A stretch of DNA of 64,000 bases from NCBI GenBank assembly GCA_028564675.1, contig JAOVVO010000071.1:62001-126000 (forward strand), read 5' to 3'. Made by a program: the position numbers and the translations under genes. Positions 15,501 through 26,930 of this stretch are shown here, piece after piece. The stretch comes from Onchocerca lupi. Lineage: Eukaryota; Nematoda; Chromadorea; Rhabditida; Onchocercidae. The notes under the pieces were generated by a model, which saw only the letters and a list, made by a program, of their open reading frames with translations, had not been told where the DNA came from and did no database searches. The first letter of the stretch is position 1, and each line of letters begins with the position of its first letter.

Positions 15501-15613
15501 ACTATATCACTTGCGATTGTCGATTTGATGGTAAAATTTAGAAATCAATTATTAAAAGAAAACAATGGAAATCTTACTCTATTTTATCACAATCTTATGA
15601 AAAATATCAAAAA

Positions 15614-15652
<39 letters not shown>

Positions 15653-18600
15653 GACCAAACAATCAAAATTTAGCAATTCCAGATTGCAATAGTAATCCTC
15701 CCATTCAATGCGACAAATATAGTCCTGAAAGGTAACTGGATATTCGGTGATTTCTTTTGCATCACAGGCATTACAGTGGATATCTGGATGTGTACGACAT
15801 CCACTTATATCATAGCTGCAATCAGTATTGATCGATTTATCGCAATCACCAAACCACTACACTATCCACTACTGGTGACCCGTCGTAGGACTTACATGAG
15901 TATTATTATTATCCTGATGGGTTCATTTTTGTTGTCTAGTCCAAATTTCCTGCTTACAAACATTTCTACCTCAGTAAATAACCAATGCATATGTATTCCA
16001 GTGCATGCTTATAGACTATGCACTATTTTCAGGTAAATAATTGGTAATTAAGTAAAGAAAAGGTAATTGATTAAAAAAGTGCAATAATTAGTTAATCAAT
16101 TAATCTACATATACAATTTGACAAAATTTAATTCTGAAATTATTTACTTCCTTATATTATGTCAAAGAATGATTGTATCTATTGAAGCAAACCAACAAAT
16201 AGATCTCGTATTTTGCATTTAAGTATAAAAATGAAAATAAGCATAAATGTTGTCTAGAAAAAAATACTGCATCATATCAATTATGCGTTTTGATATCGAT
16301 GCAATTTAAAATGCCATAGTCAAACGTATTATTCCTAATTTCAGTGCGTCATTAAGTTTCTATGTACCCATGGTGCTTGTAACTTTTCTTTCTGCAAAAA
16401 TTGTCCTAATTACGCGACAATCTGTAACACTAACTGAATTATTGGATGCAGTAAAATCATTCAATCCAGATTATGAATCGCAAAAAACACTAGACCACAT
16501 CTCATTTAAAGTTTTTAGGTAAGTTTTAAGTAAACATCAACCAAGACTATCATTGAAGAAATCTGGAGGATATATTTGAAGTTTCAAATTTTTGAAATTT
16601 AGAATGAATTGTTCTTATAAAGTACTCATGAATATTTTAAACTTTTTTTTCTGATTAATTCTAATACATATTTCTTTCGCGACACTTTCTTCGTTATGTG
16701 TTGCACCATTAAGGAAACATCATTCTGATTTTTCCTCCTAGTAAATATCTCAGTTCTGTATGACAATAACCAATTGAAATCTTGTCAAATCAAACTTCAA
16801 AACTATTTTTATAAAATCAAATTTTCAGAGGTAACGTTCAAATTAAAATGGAAGAATTGAGAAATGCGAATAAAAAAGATGAAGCTGCATCGTCAAAAGC
16901 AAAAAAAAATATCCCGCGGAAATCCTATGAAAATCCGAATATTCACTGTGAACAAAGAGACTCGGTAAAAACTTGAATCACTACACAAAAGTTTATACGT
17001 CTTTTCTATCCTGATAAAATCGGTAAAAACTTGAATCACTAAATCCAAAGTCTACATCGTTTTTTTCTATTTTGATTTTATAATGGCACTTGCTAAAAAT
17101 CTCCAATAGAAATGCAACAGATTATAGGAATATGCGATAATTCCATAAATAATTGGGATTTTTTGGATCTTCAATGTTCAAGGAATTTCAAACAAAATCA
17201 TTACCATCGAAACAAATATTCTTATCAAATTTACCGAAACCTCAGTATAATATTTTAATATTACACTTCAAAAAATTTATAAAACTTGAGAAGTTCAAAT
17301 ATTTCTGTCCTAAGCTTCTATTTTCTAATTAAATTCCCTAGAATTGGATTTCACATTTTGTTATACTGAGTTTCCTGATACTTCAACAACTGACAACTGT
17401 GCGGATCATCAAATATTTGTTGTAGCAAAGTCGCATGAAAAACGCAATGCATTTAATATTCGCGTAGTTACAGCAGACTGATACGTTTCTTTGAATAAAT
17501 TAGGAAAAACTTAATTTCAGAGTCAAACTCAGCCTCTAAAACATGAAATGAACGAACCATTGGACATAAAATTAGAGGTAACTGAGAAAAAATTGCAAAG
17601 GTAATAATTACTTTCTCTCTTTATTCAACACATCAAATTTCTTTTCGTTTAAATGGAATAAGTGAAATCACAGTTAAAAATTGCTTTTACGAGCTTATTT
17701 TGAATAACGCGCATGACTAAATTCTTCATTAGTTATAATACTATTGGGGGGAAATTTGCTGTGTTAAATAAATTAAAAATTTCTTCAATAGTTCTGACAA
17801 AAAAAATCAATTTTTAACATGTGATTTCATTGAAATCATTAAACAAGAAAAATTGCATTACTTTTTATTAATTTTGCGAATTTCAGTTTATCTGTCAACA
17901 TTCCTCGTTTTCTGCGAAGACTCCAAATCAACTTCTAGTACGATTTCATTTTTCCTACCTCATTCCCTGTTCTTTTCAAAAATTTAAAGACAGCAACAAA
18001 AATTTTCAGGAACGGTGCTTCTGAAGAAATCGATGACTTAGACACCAAAAAACAATACTGTAACTACTCACTTCTACAAATTTTCTCCAGGTCGTCAAAA
18101 ACCAAATTTCGTGGTATCTTGGATAGAAAAATGATTCTGCAGGTTAAAACTGTTGAACTGATAACTTTTTTAAGCGGTTGTGTCATATTTTGCAGACTTT
18201 TTTTCAGTATATTATATGGATTTTCTTTAGATGTCAGTCCACAAGTTTGGTCTTTATCATCTTGTATGGGTCATGTTACATCAGCTCTAAATCCTATCAT
18301 TTATTTTTCTCTTAATCATGGTATCAGGGATTGTTTTAAAAAATTGTTTACCTGTTCTATAAATTCTCAGACTTGAAATGTTAAAAATTATTTTTCAGTT
18401 GTGAACTGTAGAATGAATTCCAGATTTGGAATATTATTCAACATCAAATCTGTGAAATTATAGACAGGATTTTCTTATCTCTGAATTCTTTCGATGACTT
18501 CCTATCTAATTTTAGCAACAATCATTTTCAAGAACCAGGACTGAATTGCACAAAGGCTAATGTTATCCTCCCTATTTTTATACTTCCCTTCTCTTTTAAT

Positions 18601-18695
18601 ATTATCATCAAAAGCTAAATCGAAAGCTTAATAAATCCTTCATTTTTCGAAGCAAAATAAACTGTTTTACATACAAATAAAGACCAAAAACAAAA

Positions 18696-18743
<48 letters not shown>

Positions 18744-21700
18744 AAAGCTTACCCTGTTTTCACACTTGGCAAGCAATTTTCTTTTTCCAAGGTCATATAG
18801 TCGCACTTTTTTCCCCACACCAGCCAATGCCATTCCGCGAAAATCATGAATGGCATTTACAACCTAAATGAAATTTGGTATATATAGTTTATGGTATTTC
18901 ATGGATATTACAAATACTGAATCATAATTCATGGCAACTTAAGGAGTTTCATGGATATCGCTACAATACTATATGCAAAAAAAAAAAGTACATAAAACTC
19001 ATGAATTATGATTCAAATAGAAAATTAAAAAATTAGAAAATCCTGAATTTATTGGTATTTTACGATAGTTTGATTCTAAAACTAATCCTTTTTTTTCAGA
19101 AATATTTTAAATTCTAATGAAAAAATAAAATGATCGAAAATAACTTCATCAGTTGGCGTTCTGTGCAACAAATGAAGTGTGGTGCCATTAGCTGCCAAGA
19201 GAAAAGTATAAATGCATCCTCCGTTCGCTTTTCTAGGTTTCAGTTGTAATTCACAACCACAACCAACCAACACAAACTGTGTATCGCTTTGATTTTGAAA
19301 TTGCACCATTGCTATCCTGGAAATTGACAGAAGTACACATATTTCAGTTATGTTATTAGGTCAAATAATATGAGAAGCAGTGTCGTCTTTGACAAGTTAT
19401 GGATGTCATAGTTTTATTCTTTCAACCATATTTATAATATGCTTCAATATATTGAGATCAATTTTTCTGAGATGTCAAATTTTTTAAAATACTTCAAAAC
19501 TTACGAAAACGCAGCTTCATCTTCCGCGAATGGAAAATGTGAAAGTGTCTCACCATCACTACTGCGCATAACTCGAACTGTTGAAGCCCATTTGCCTAAA
19601 AAATAAATTTTATAAATGCATGATAATCCTAAATTTAACAAATGTAAAACTTTTTTATTCAATGTAAGTATATGATTGAGCAAGCATTTAAACCGCAATG
19701 AAGAACTGCATTACATTAGATTAATTGATTTCGAATAATGAAATCAATTTCTATAATTTATTTTTTAAATTTTACCTTTTTGATTTTTTGGTGATCCGTA
19801 AACTCTTTCATCAACTTTTTCAGTACGAATTGCATCAGCCATTTCTTTTACTGCTTGCTGATCTGCTTCTTCTGCCTCTTTTGCTACTTCCATTAGTTCC
19901 TAAATCGTAAAAGTCCACCAAAATAATACAGTTCTATTTCATTACGTTTTTGAAGTTCAGAAAGAGAGAAAATTTGAGACATATTCGTTCTTTGGAAGAA
20001 GGAATATCACTTGGTTTTTGCTATTTGATTGATTTCACTTGCTAATAAATGATTCGAAATTTCTTAAAGATCAGAGAAAACTTCAAATTTCTGTCAGTCT
20101 AGAGAATAAACATCTAAAAAACAATTACAAACATCTGCAAGTTGTTTCCGACGTTCCATTTTTCCTTTTACCGTGAAAGCGGCATGGTCATTTTCGATTA
20201 TAATCAGATTCCCGGATGCTTTATGTACTATCATGCGCCGAGGCGTGTAATCCAATGGATGTACAACATGATTAAAAACGGCTCCCAATTTTTCAAGCGA
20301 CAAAATCCTGAAAGAGAAATCTAGTTTCCAGGGCAGATAAATGGAACTTTTTAAACGATGCCTACTAATGAATCCAAATAGTTAAACTTTAAAAAAACGA
20401 CTTATCATGCAAGAATTTTAATGAAATATTTTTTCTTGGTAAATATTGAATTTCGAAAAAATTGTAGCAAAACCTCAAAGTATTTTCTGCGATAGCTACA
20501 ATTCCTTCTGGACACTGCTCCGATGAAAAACCAGCTGCATATTCTAGAGCTGCATATGAAAGAGGGGTCAGATGAAATCTACTTTGATAATCATACAAAA
20601 GCCAAGCTCGAGATGACGCAGCCATGATCTGAAAACAATCTAGAAATCAGTTGATCTAAAATACGACAACAAATGTTTTTTAAAAACATTAAACAAGAGA
20701 GCAAACGCCACTATTATCCAATGAAGAGAGATAGTTTGAAATCCTAAGCGTTATTATGTATTCCATTCTGTTTATAAAAATTAATTTAACAATTTGGTAT
20801 TTGTCTATATTTTAAATTAAATCAGAATTTGAATATTCTTTTTATAATCTATTAGAAATCTATATCAAAATCCAAAAAAGTACAATAAATCTAAAAGCCT
20901 GACATACCGCATCTTTATTTTGTATCCTCACACGAAACAGTTTTACACTTTTTGTTCCCAGATAACGAGTTCTGTTATCGGTTAGTTCACCTGTAACCTG
21001 ATCCACGGTAGTTCGTAGCAAACATCCATTCTGAAATAGTGCGTTCCAGTGATATTCCAGTGAACATTTTTTGGCAATTCATTAAACTGAATTAATTTTG
21101 GAGATTTATGCCCACTGTTTTTTGAATTTAGCAAAAGCTATCAGCACATAGTAGCATGTCGCTGTAGGTTTTCTTCTGATCTTTCAGATATGAAAAGATT
21201 CATCTGCTATTTATTTCAAAAAAGTGTTAAATGAACGAACCTGCAAACCAATATTTAAATGAACAGTTGACGCATTTTGCGCTTCGGTGCCAAACATTTC
21301 CAGTACAATAATCGATTCTGGTTCTGACGGTAATGCTTGCATACTGAAAGAAATTATTAAACTTTCATTAAATTGGAAATAATCTAGTGAATTCTAAATT
21401 AAGCTTCTGAAATTTCCGCTTAATCTCAAACTGCATTTTCCAATCAGAAAAAAAATTCACGTGTTTATAAATTTGTTCAAATAAGTAATACAAAATTACC
21501 TAAGCGGTGAAAGACAATCTTGCGGATCCAAGGATATAATTCGTACTGTTTTGTCAGCCAAGCCCACAGTAAGAAAACGTGATCGTAGCTCTCCTTCAGG
21601 AATTTCACTTAAACTCATGCACAAGACATCAGCAGGTAATTCACGTCGTTCAGTGTATTCATTAAGTTGCCCAGTCTGAAACGATGAATATAAAGTAAAT

Positions 21701-24700
21701 ACACCAATTTTATTGAGCGAAGAAAATCATGCGAAAGACAATATAAGAGCAAAAGATAATGAATGCTGAGCCAATAACGCAACTTTTGAAAATAAAAAAT
21801 GAAAGATAAAACAACGAAAGGACTAGAATAATGAGGAAGGAAACGTCTCACCACATCAAGTTCAAAATAGACGAGTTCACCGCCGGCAAGAGCGATTGCC
21901 ACTTGCCTTCGATTCAACGCACATTTCATAATTGTGCGTTTACCCGGGGCTTTCCATTCATTCACTCGCCGATCAGCTCTAATGTGTCGAATACCGTCTG
22001 GATACACCTAGAATCAAAACCGGTGGATTTTAGGACTAAAAGTAAATTCTTAAGCCTAATCGAAATTCAAATTCTAATTTTTCATTTACTACATGATCAT
22101 AGACTTTCTTCGAAAATAAAGTCCTCACGAAAATTACAAAAGAAAAAAACTACCAACTTGCAACAAAGCATCATCGCCAATAAGTGCACAACCAAGAGTT
22201 GGTGTTGTACCAAGAAAACCGGAATCCGTAACTTCTTCGACAGTTTCACCAATAGATAATACTAGTGTTGCATTAACGAAGGATACAACGATATGAGAAT
22301 CAAATTTATCTAAAAGTTCAACGTTCGTTATTCATATATATTTTCTTCCTTTGTGGAAATAGAACGAGAATAATACGCAGATTTCTAAAATTTTTTTTGA
22401 AAATTAAGTTAGTGTTGATTTTTCATAAGCTTTCGATATTCGTCTATGATCTTAGCATTATCAATTTATCATTAGGGAAATTTGCAATGCTCTCAACAGA
22501 AGTTCGTTCCAGCAAAATATTATAAATTAATTCAAATTTATTAGCACATTTACAAGCAAGCAAACCTTGAAAATTCCTACCTAGAATCTTATCTCCAAGT
22601 TAATGAATGAAAACATACCATCGATATTTCGTTTTACTGTCCAAACCGCATTCGGATTACCAGGCAATTCAGAAACAGCCATTTCTGTTACTTCCAAACC
22701 GTTGCGTAACACTTTGACAGCAGAAAGCGCGCCACGTCCTACCAAAGTGTAAATTTGAGGAGAGTCTTCATTAGCCAAATCGTCAATCTGTAATGCAGAA
22801 TTCAAAAAAAAAATCTAAAAAAGGATGGTAGTATAATAAAAGCAAATAAAATTTTAAATAAAAAATGTCGAAAAAAAAATGTAATTGCATAATCTAAAAC
22901 TAAAGCTCATTTAATGAAATTCCATATCATTTAATAAGTAAAAAAAAAAAGGAAAGTTAAACAGTGAATAATTTACTCAAGAAAACTTCAGAACTCACAT
23001 AGGAAGAAATAAGTGGTGATAAGCTATCCATCTGGTCGACAACTGCCAAATTTGTGAGTCCACGAGGAGCGAAAAAGAATGTCTCACCTTCTTCCAACTG
23101 CATTCGAGATGAAAATTCAGGCTCATCATCCTCGTCACCCAAATGTGCTATTTGATATAAATGACTGCAAAACAAATTAATCAATAATTTTCAAATAATT
23201 CAATTGAATATTGGATAAAAAGCCTTATATCATTTGTATACACAAATGAATATACAAAATAACAAAATAACTCAAACTTCGGTATAATGTAGGCTATATT
23301 ACCAACAAATAATGTACGTAAAGCGTGTTGAATAGAACGATGCTATTAATCTTTTTTCAAGCTAGTTTTCCCTAATTAGGAAAAGCAACTTTCAATAAAT
23401 TAAATGACTTAATATTAAGCAGAAAAATAGTTTTTAAAGCAACTACAAATAACATACTGATTTCCAAATTCACTTGCAGTAAATAGAAATCCAGTTTTCA
23501 AAATACACATAGCATTCGAGACTGATATCGTGTCAAAATACTTGATTTTAAGTTCGGTAACCTAAAAGAAAAAAGTGAATTCAAAAAAGAATGTAATTGA
23601 ATAAAAAAAAAATCATGTTTAAACTTGATGAACATTCCGCTTGAAGTTCCATGTTTAATTAGTTCAATAAGTATTTGGGAAAAAGAAAAACGTCGATGAA
23701 ACCCATTCGAACTGAATGTGAGTGGGATATGTATTATTTTTTGGTTTAAATAAATTTCGAATGCAGAAGGCAATAAGCTGTAAGATCATTAAACTGACTT
23801 CATATATGATCAAATATCAAACATTATATCCTTGAAACTTTTCATATAAAAATAAACACAATGAATATGACTTCATCTTTGAGAAATCGTATAATATATA
23901 AAATCGAAGAATAAGAGAAATTCGCCCATTACTTCAATAATATCAAAAAACAAAGAATCAAAACATAGTATAAATCAAAATCATTCAAAACTTTCAAATT
24001 GATGAAAAAATAACTTACAATATCATGCTCACTTTCCAGTGTAACTTTAAAAATATCACCCTGGTCAGTTTGTACCAAGAAAAAGTACATCAGTTTTGTC
24101 TTATGTGTTGCGGCACAAACAATTATGACGGTGCGATCGCAATCATCTAATTCATTCTGAAAAAGGAAACTCAAAACTGAAAGATTGAATTAAGATTAAT
24201 TTATGATAAGTGTCAGTCCTCTTTCAATTTCTCGAAACCGAAAACTTATTCAAAAAATTAGTGGAGAATTAAAATTAAAACATCACTTCCCACATAACAA
24301 TTCAAAGGAAAATAGACAATAAATGAAACAAAAAGTCAAAAAAATAAACGAACTCTTCTTCGTGGTATTGGACATTTGATGTCTGGTTGGTCACCCAGAT
24401 TTTTATAAACAAGATAATTCTCGCAACAAACAATAACACCACTAGGTCCATCTTGTCCACCAGGTACTGGAAAAAAAAAAATCAACATATTTCATATATG
24501 CTGCTGACTGAGATTCATGATTTTTAATTAACTGATTTTAAATAGATATACCTGAAATCAGAATATTTCCCTTATCAACTAAAGGCTCAGCATATTTGCG
24601 TACTACATGATTCAAACCAAGATCCAGTTCATAAAATGTTAATGTCTGCGGAATTTTGGTGGCCAAATGTCCAGTGGGATCATGATCAACTTCCTTCAAT

Positions 24701-26930
24701 TTATTAAATTATTTCATTATATGTTGATTTCGAAATCTTAATGACACAGCAAGTGATTTTTAGATTTTGAGGAAAAAATTTTAATCAAGTGGTCAGAAGT
24801 ATTTTAAAAATTCATGAAATAGTTGCATTGTTCAAAAATAAAATAAAATTCATAAAATGATGAGCTATGGAATACAATTCCAATTTTGTTAATCCACAGT
24901 TGAAAACAGGATTAACAAAATTGGAATTATAATAAAAAATATATTCTCTGCCACAGAATATTCCATGGGCCGTAACTTACCTCATAATCAACTTCTAAAC
25001 ACGCAAAAGTAGGATTTTCGAATCCGACATCCACACCAACAACACTGTAACAGATGCAATGGGATTTGTGCGCTTCCAGCGGCGAACTGATTGTTAAATT
25101 AGCTGATGCATCTCGATTCATAATATATACCAATTTCTGACGCTCTACGGCACCTGTGAAAAATAAATTACTTGAAAATATTTTATAACAAAGATTTCGC
25201 TTAAAATTCACAAGATTACTACATTATTCATTGCCTAGCTATCCATGGAATAAATAGCATGAAATGAGAGCAAAAGTTGCAGTATTTTCTCAGAGTATTA
25301 ATTCAGTGGCTATGTTCAGAAAGCAGTTAAGTTGTAATTCTTTTCCATCAGGTCTGCTTTAGATCTCTGCTCTGCAGTCAGTGATATGACCAAGAAATAT
25401 TTTAATCTAATGTTTATATATTACTTATCACTTAAAAATTGTTTAAAATAATTCAACATCTCTTTATAATAACAACTACATGTTGATCAGAATCATGAAT
25501 TAGACTTACTGAAGGATCACCCTTTTGTCATTGGTTCATTTTCTTTAATTTATCTGAATGTTTTAATTAATCTCCTTCACTCAATTTGGAATCCTTCAAC
25601 ACTAGAAGGATAAGTCAAAAAACAATAATTATTACATCTATAAAAGTTTCTAGAAGAAGTTATATAACTGACCATTGTTTGCAGAAACTAAAAATTATCA
25701 TATATATTGCTAATAAATCAACTTATTCTCTCATCAGATAACATCGTCTTAAAAAAAGTTATTTGTACTTCACAGCTTTCAAAACCCTTTACCTTTATCA
25801 ATGTAAAAATAATCAGCTGACCACAAATGGAAATGTGGTACTTCAAAATACCTACCAATCAAGATGGCACGTCCTTTTGGATCAACAGCAAGAAACTGTC
25901 CCGGGACAATTCGTCGACAGCCAGTTTTCCCGAATGTTTCCTGGTGAACTCTTTCGAAACATACTTTCTGCGCATTATATTCCAGAATTACAATACGTCC
26001 AGCATCCGAACCGACAACAATATAGTCTATAATAATTTTTGAGTACATATTAAAAAAAATCCGCTAACTGAAAAATATGTCTTAAAATTTTATTTTTTGA
26101 AATCTTCGAGAAATTTTGACAAAACTAAATATTAAATCGATTATAAGCTCTTCTGAGCAAAACATACAAAAAAGAAAAAACATTTCTATATCTAGTACAA
26201 AGTAATTTTCAATTCGCTTCATTAAATCATAGAAATAAACACTGACAGACCTTTAGTTCCACCAGTTAAACGAAAAGCCAGTAATGATCTTATAATGCCG
26301 AAGGTATTATGACTGCACAAAACATGAATTTTCCCCGTTTTTGGATCACAAAACAATAACTGAAGAAGATTACCGCGAGAAACGCATACTTCCTATAATA
26401 CAAGTAATTTAGTTTGTTAACTCAGATTATTAAAATTAATGAATATTTTCCAACAGTGGCTTATACATTGTTTCTTCATTTAATTGATGTAATCTGATCA
26501 GTTAAATAGATAATTTCATATAAGAGTGTCTTAATCACTTTATGTAAACTGGATGCACATACATCCTATCGCTCACATCTCAGATTCCGCATTTAAATTT
26601 GTATATAGTGAAAAAATATTGTTTAGTTTTCAATACATCTCATATTACTTTTTCTGCTTTTTTCGCAGCATTCTTTTCGTTTATCTAATCAATCAACAAA
26701 CTATAACGAGTAAGTCTTCCTAGGAAAGACTGAGATTCATAAATATATTACAAAAAGAACATCTTTTATGATTTATAATATTTACATATAGATAACTATG
26801 CCTAATGAAGTTTATAATTTCCAATTTAATTTCAAAATCAAACCTGTTGCTTTGGCAATCCGCAAAAAGATCCATGAATCGCCTGATTGATTGCTGATGA
26901 ACCTTGCAATGTTAAGTTATACAAATACAT
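7829..26930 (-). CDS. SF3B3: Splicing factor 3B subunit 3 (SF3B3/SAP130/Rse1)
   Basis: Core scaffold of the U2 snRNP SF3b complex, acting in the nucleus in branch-site recognition. I traced 28 exons, 5' to 3': 26930-26844, 26392-26251, 26026-25856, 25153-24981, 24693-24552, 24466-24354, 24156-24019, 23561-23458, 23164-22999, 22787-22619, 22309-22158, 22007-21852, 21675-21500, 21343-21241, 21030-20908, 20628-20474, 20307-20133, 19899-19776, 19595-19505, 19316-19145, 18863-18753, 12181-12083, 11978-11865, 10057-9959, 9328-9185, 8882-8778, 8627-8532, 7873-7829. All phases agree and give 1214 residues plus stop; human SF3B3 is 1217. The start MYLYNLTLQG and end LEDIRTRYAF match the family's termini, as do HQETFGK, GCRRIVPGQFLAVDPKGRA, ATHKTK, MAVSELPGNPNAVWTV, YPDGIRHIRAD and CGRDHL. 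Architecture by homology: MMS1_N-type beta-propellers in the N-terminal two thirds, CPSF_A-type propeller and helical end. Intron 21 (12182-18752) is about 6.6 kb and contains an antisense GPCR gene; most other introns are a few hundred bases or less. The acceptor before exon 23 is atypical (tttgag). I see no frameshift or missing segment. Confidence 0.97.
12182..15308. other. 3' part of SF3B3 intron 21; upstream region of the nested GPCR
   Basis: No SF3B3 coding sequence lies here. It holds a T-run of about 42 at 12501-12542, an A-run near 13580 and another near 14120, and AT-rich filler. It must contain the promoter and any 5' UTR exons of the nested plus-strand GPCR, but no motif stands out. 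Confidence 0.6.
15309..18376 (+). CDS. Aminergic (dopamine D2-like) class A GPCR, nested in SF3B3 intron 21
   Basis: Six plus-strand exons fit in phase: 15309-15530, 15683-16032, 16345-16518, 16829-16964, 17521-17600, 18010-18376; 442 residues. TM1 has GNSLV (Asn44, 1.50), TM2 LAIVDLM (Asp72, 2.50), then the WIFG loop and Cys100 (3.25). TM3 has Asp107 exactly at 3.32, the amine-binding position, and a DRF (124-126) variant of DRY followed by IAITKPLHYP. TM5 has S-A-S-L-S-F-Y-V-P with Pro199 (5.50) and serines at 5.42 and 5.46, like catecholamine receptors. A lysine-rich intracellular loop 3 of about 140 residues follows. TM7 has SALNPIIY (Asn415-Tyr419), then helix 8. Oddities: TM6 reads FCRLFFS where the family has CWLPFF, so the 6.48 Trp is Arg383 and the 6.50 Pro is Phe385. 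TM4 lacks its usual Trp, and TM7 has Cys406 and His409 at 7.40 and 7.43. It lies wholly inside an intron on the opposite strand. Ligand unproven; serotonin, tyramine or an orphan ligand are possible. The start is the first Met of the open frame; upstream exons cannot be excluded. Confidence 0.85.
16962..17080. repeat. 58-bp tandem duplication covering a splice donor
   Basis: The sequence tcggtaaaaacttgaatcac at 16962 is repeated at 17020, and the following part (aaagt-t/c-ta-ac/ca-tcgt, ttttcta, t-ttgat) matches with substitutions. The period is 58 bp. The unit starts at the exon 4 donor of the GPCR gene (exon end 16964), so a second identical donor lies 58 bases downstream. Using it would shift the frame and meet a stop at once. 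Confidence 0.8.
18377..18752. other. GPCR 3' flank and 5' end of SF3B3 intron 21
   Basis: No coding sequence. It must carry the GPCR 3' UTR and cleavage site. An A-run of about 37 (18697-18733) lies about 19 bases from the SF3B3 exon 21 donor, so the SF3B3 pre-mRNA has a long U-run just inside the intron. Confidence 0.6.
24876..24928. repeat. Perfect 20-bp hairpin in SF3B3 intron 4
   Basis: The left arm (24876-24895) begins aattccaatttt and the right arm (24909-24928) is its exact reverse complement, around a 13-base loop. It lies in the intron between exons 4 and 5, about 50 bases from the exon 4 donor on the transcribed strand. It has no relation to either exon. Confidence 0.85.

Noticed and set aside
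18142..18196. Possible intron inside GPCR exon 6 (cag/gttaaa to ttttgcag)
   Set aside because: Removing it would delete most of the helix-6 hydrophobic segment and not restore CWxP; the uninterrupted reading keeps a seventh helix in the correct order.
21831..22259. 142-codon plus-strand frame
   Set aside because: It is antisense to SF3B3 exons 11 and 12, whose minus-strand reading is clearly the coding one.
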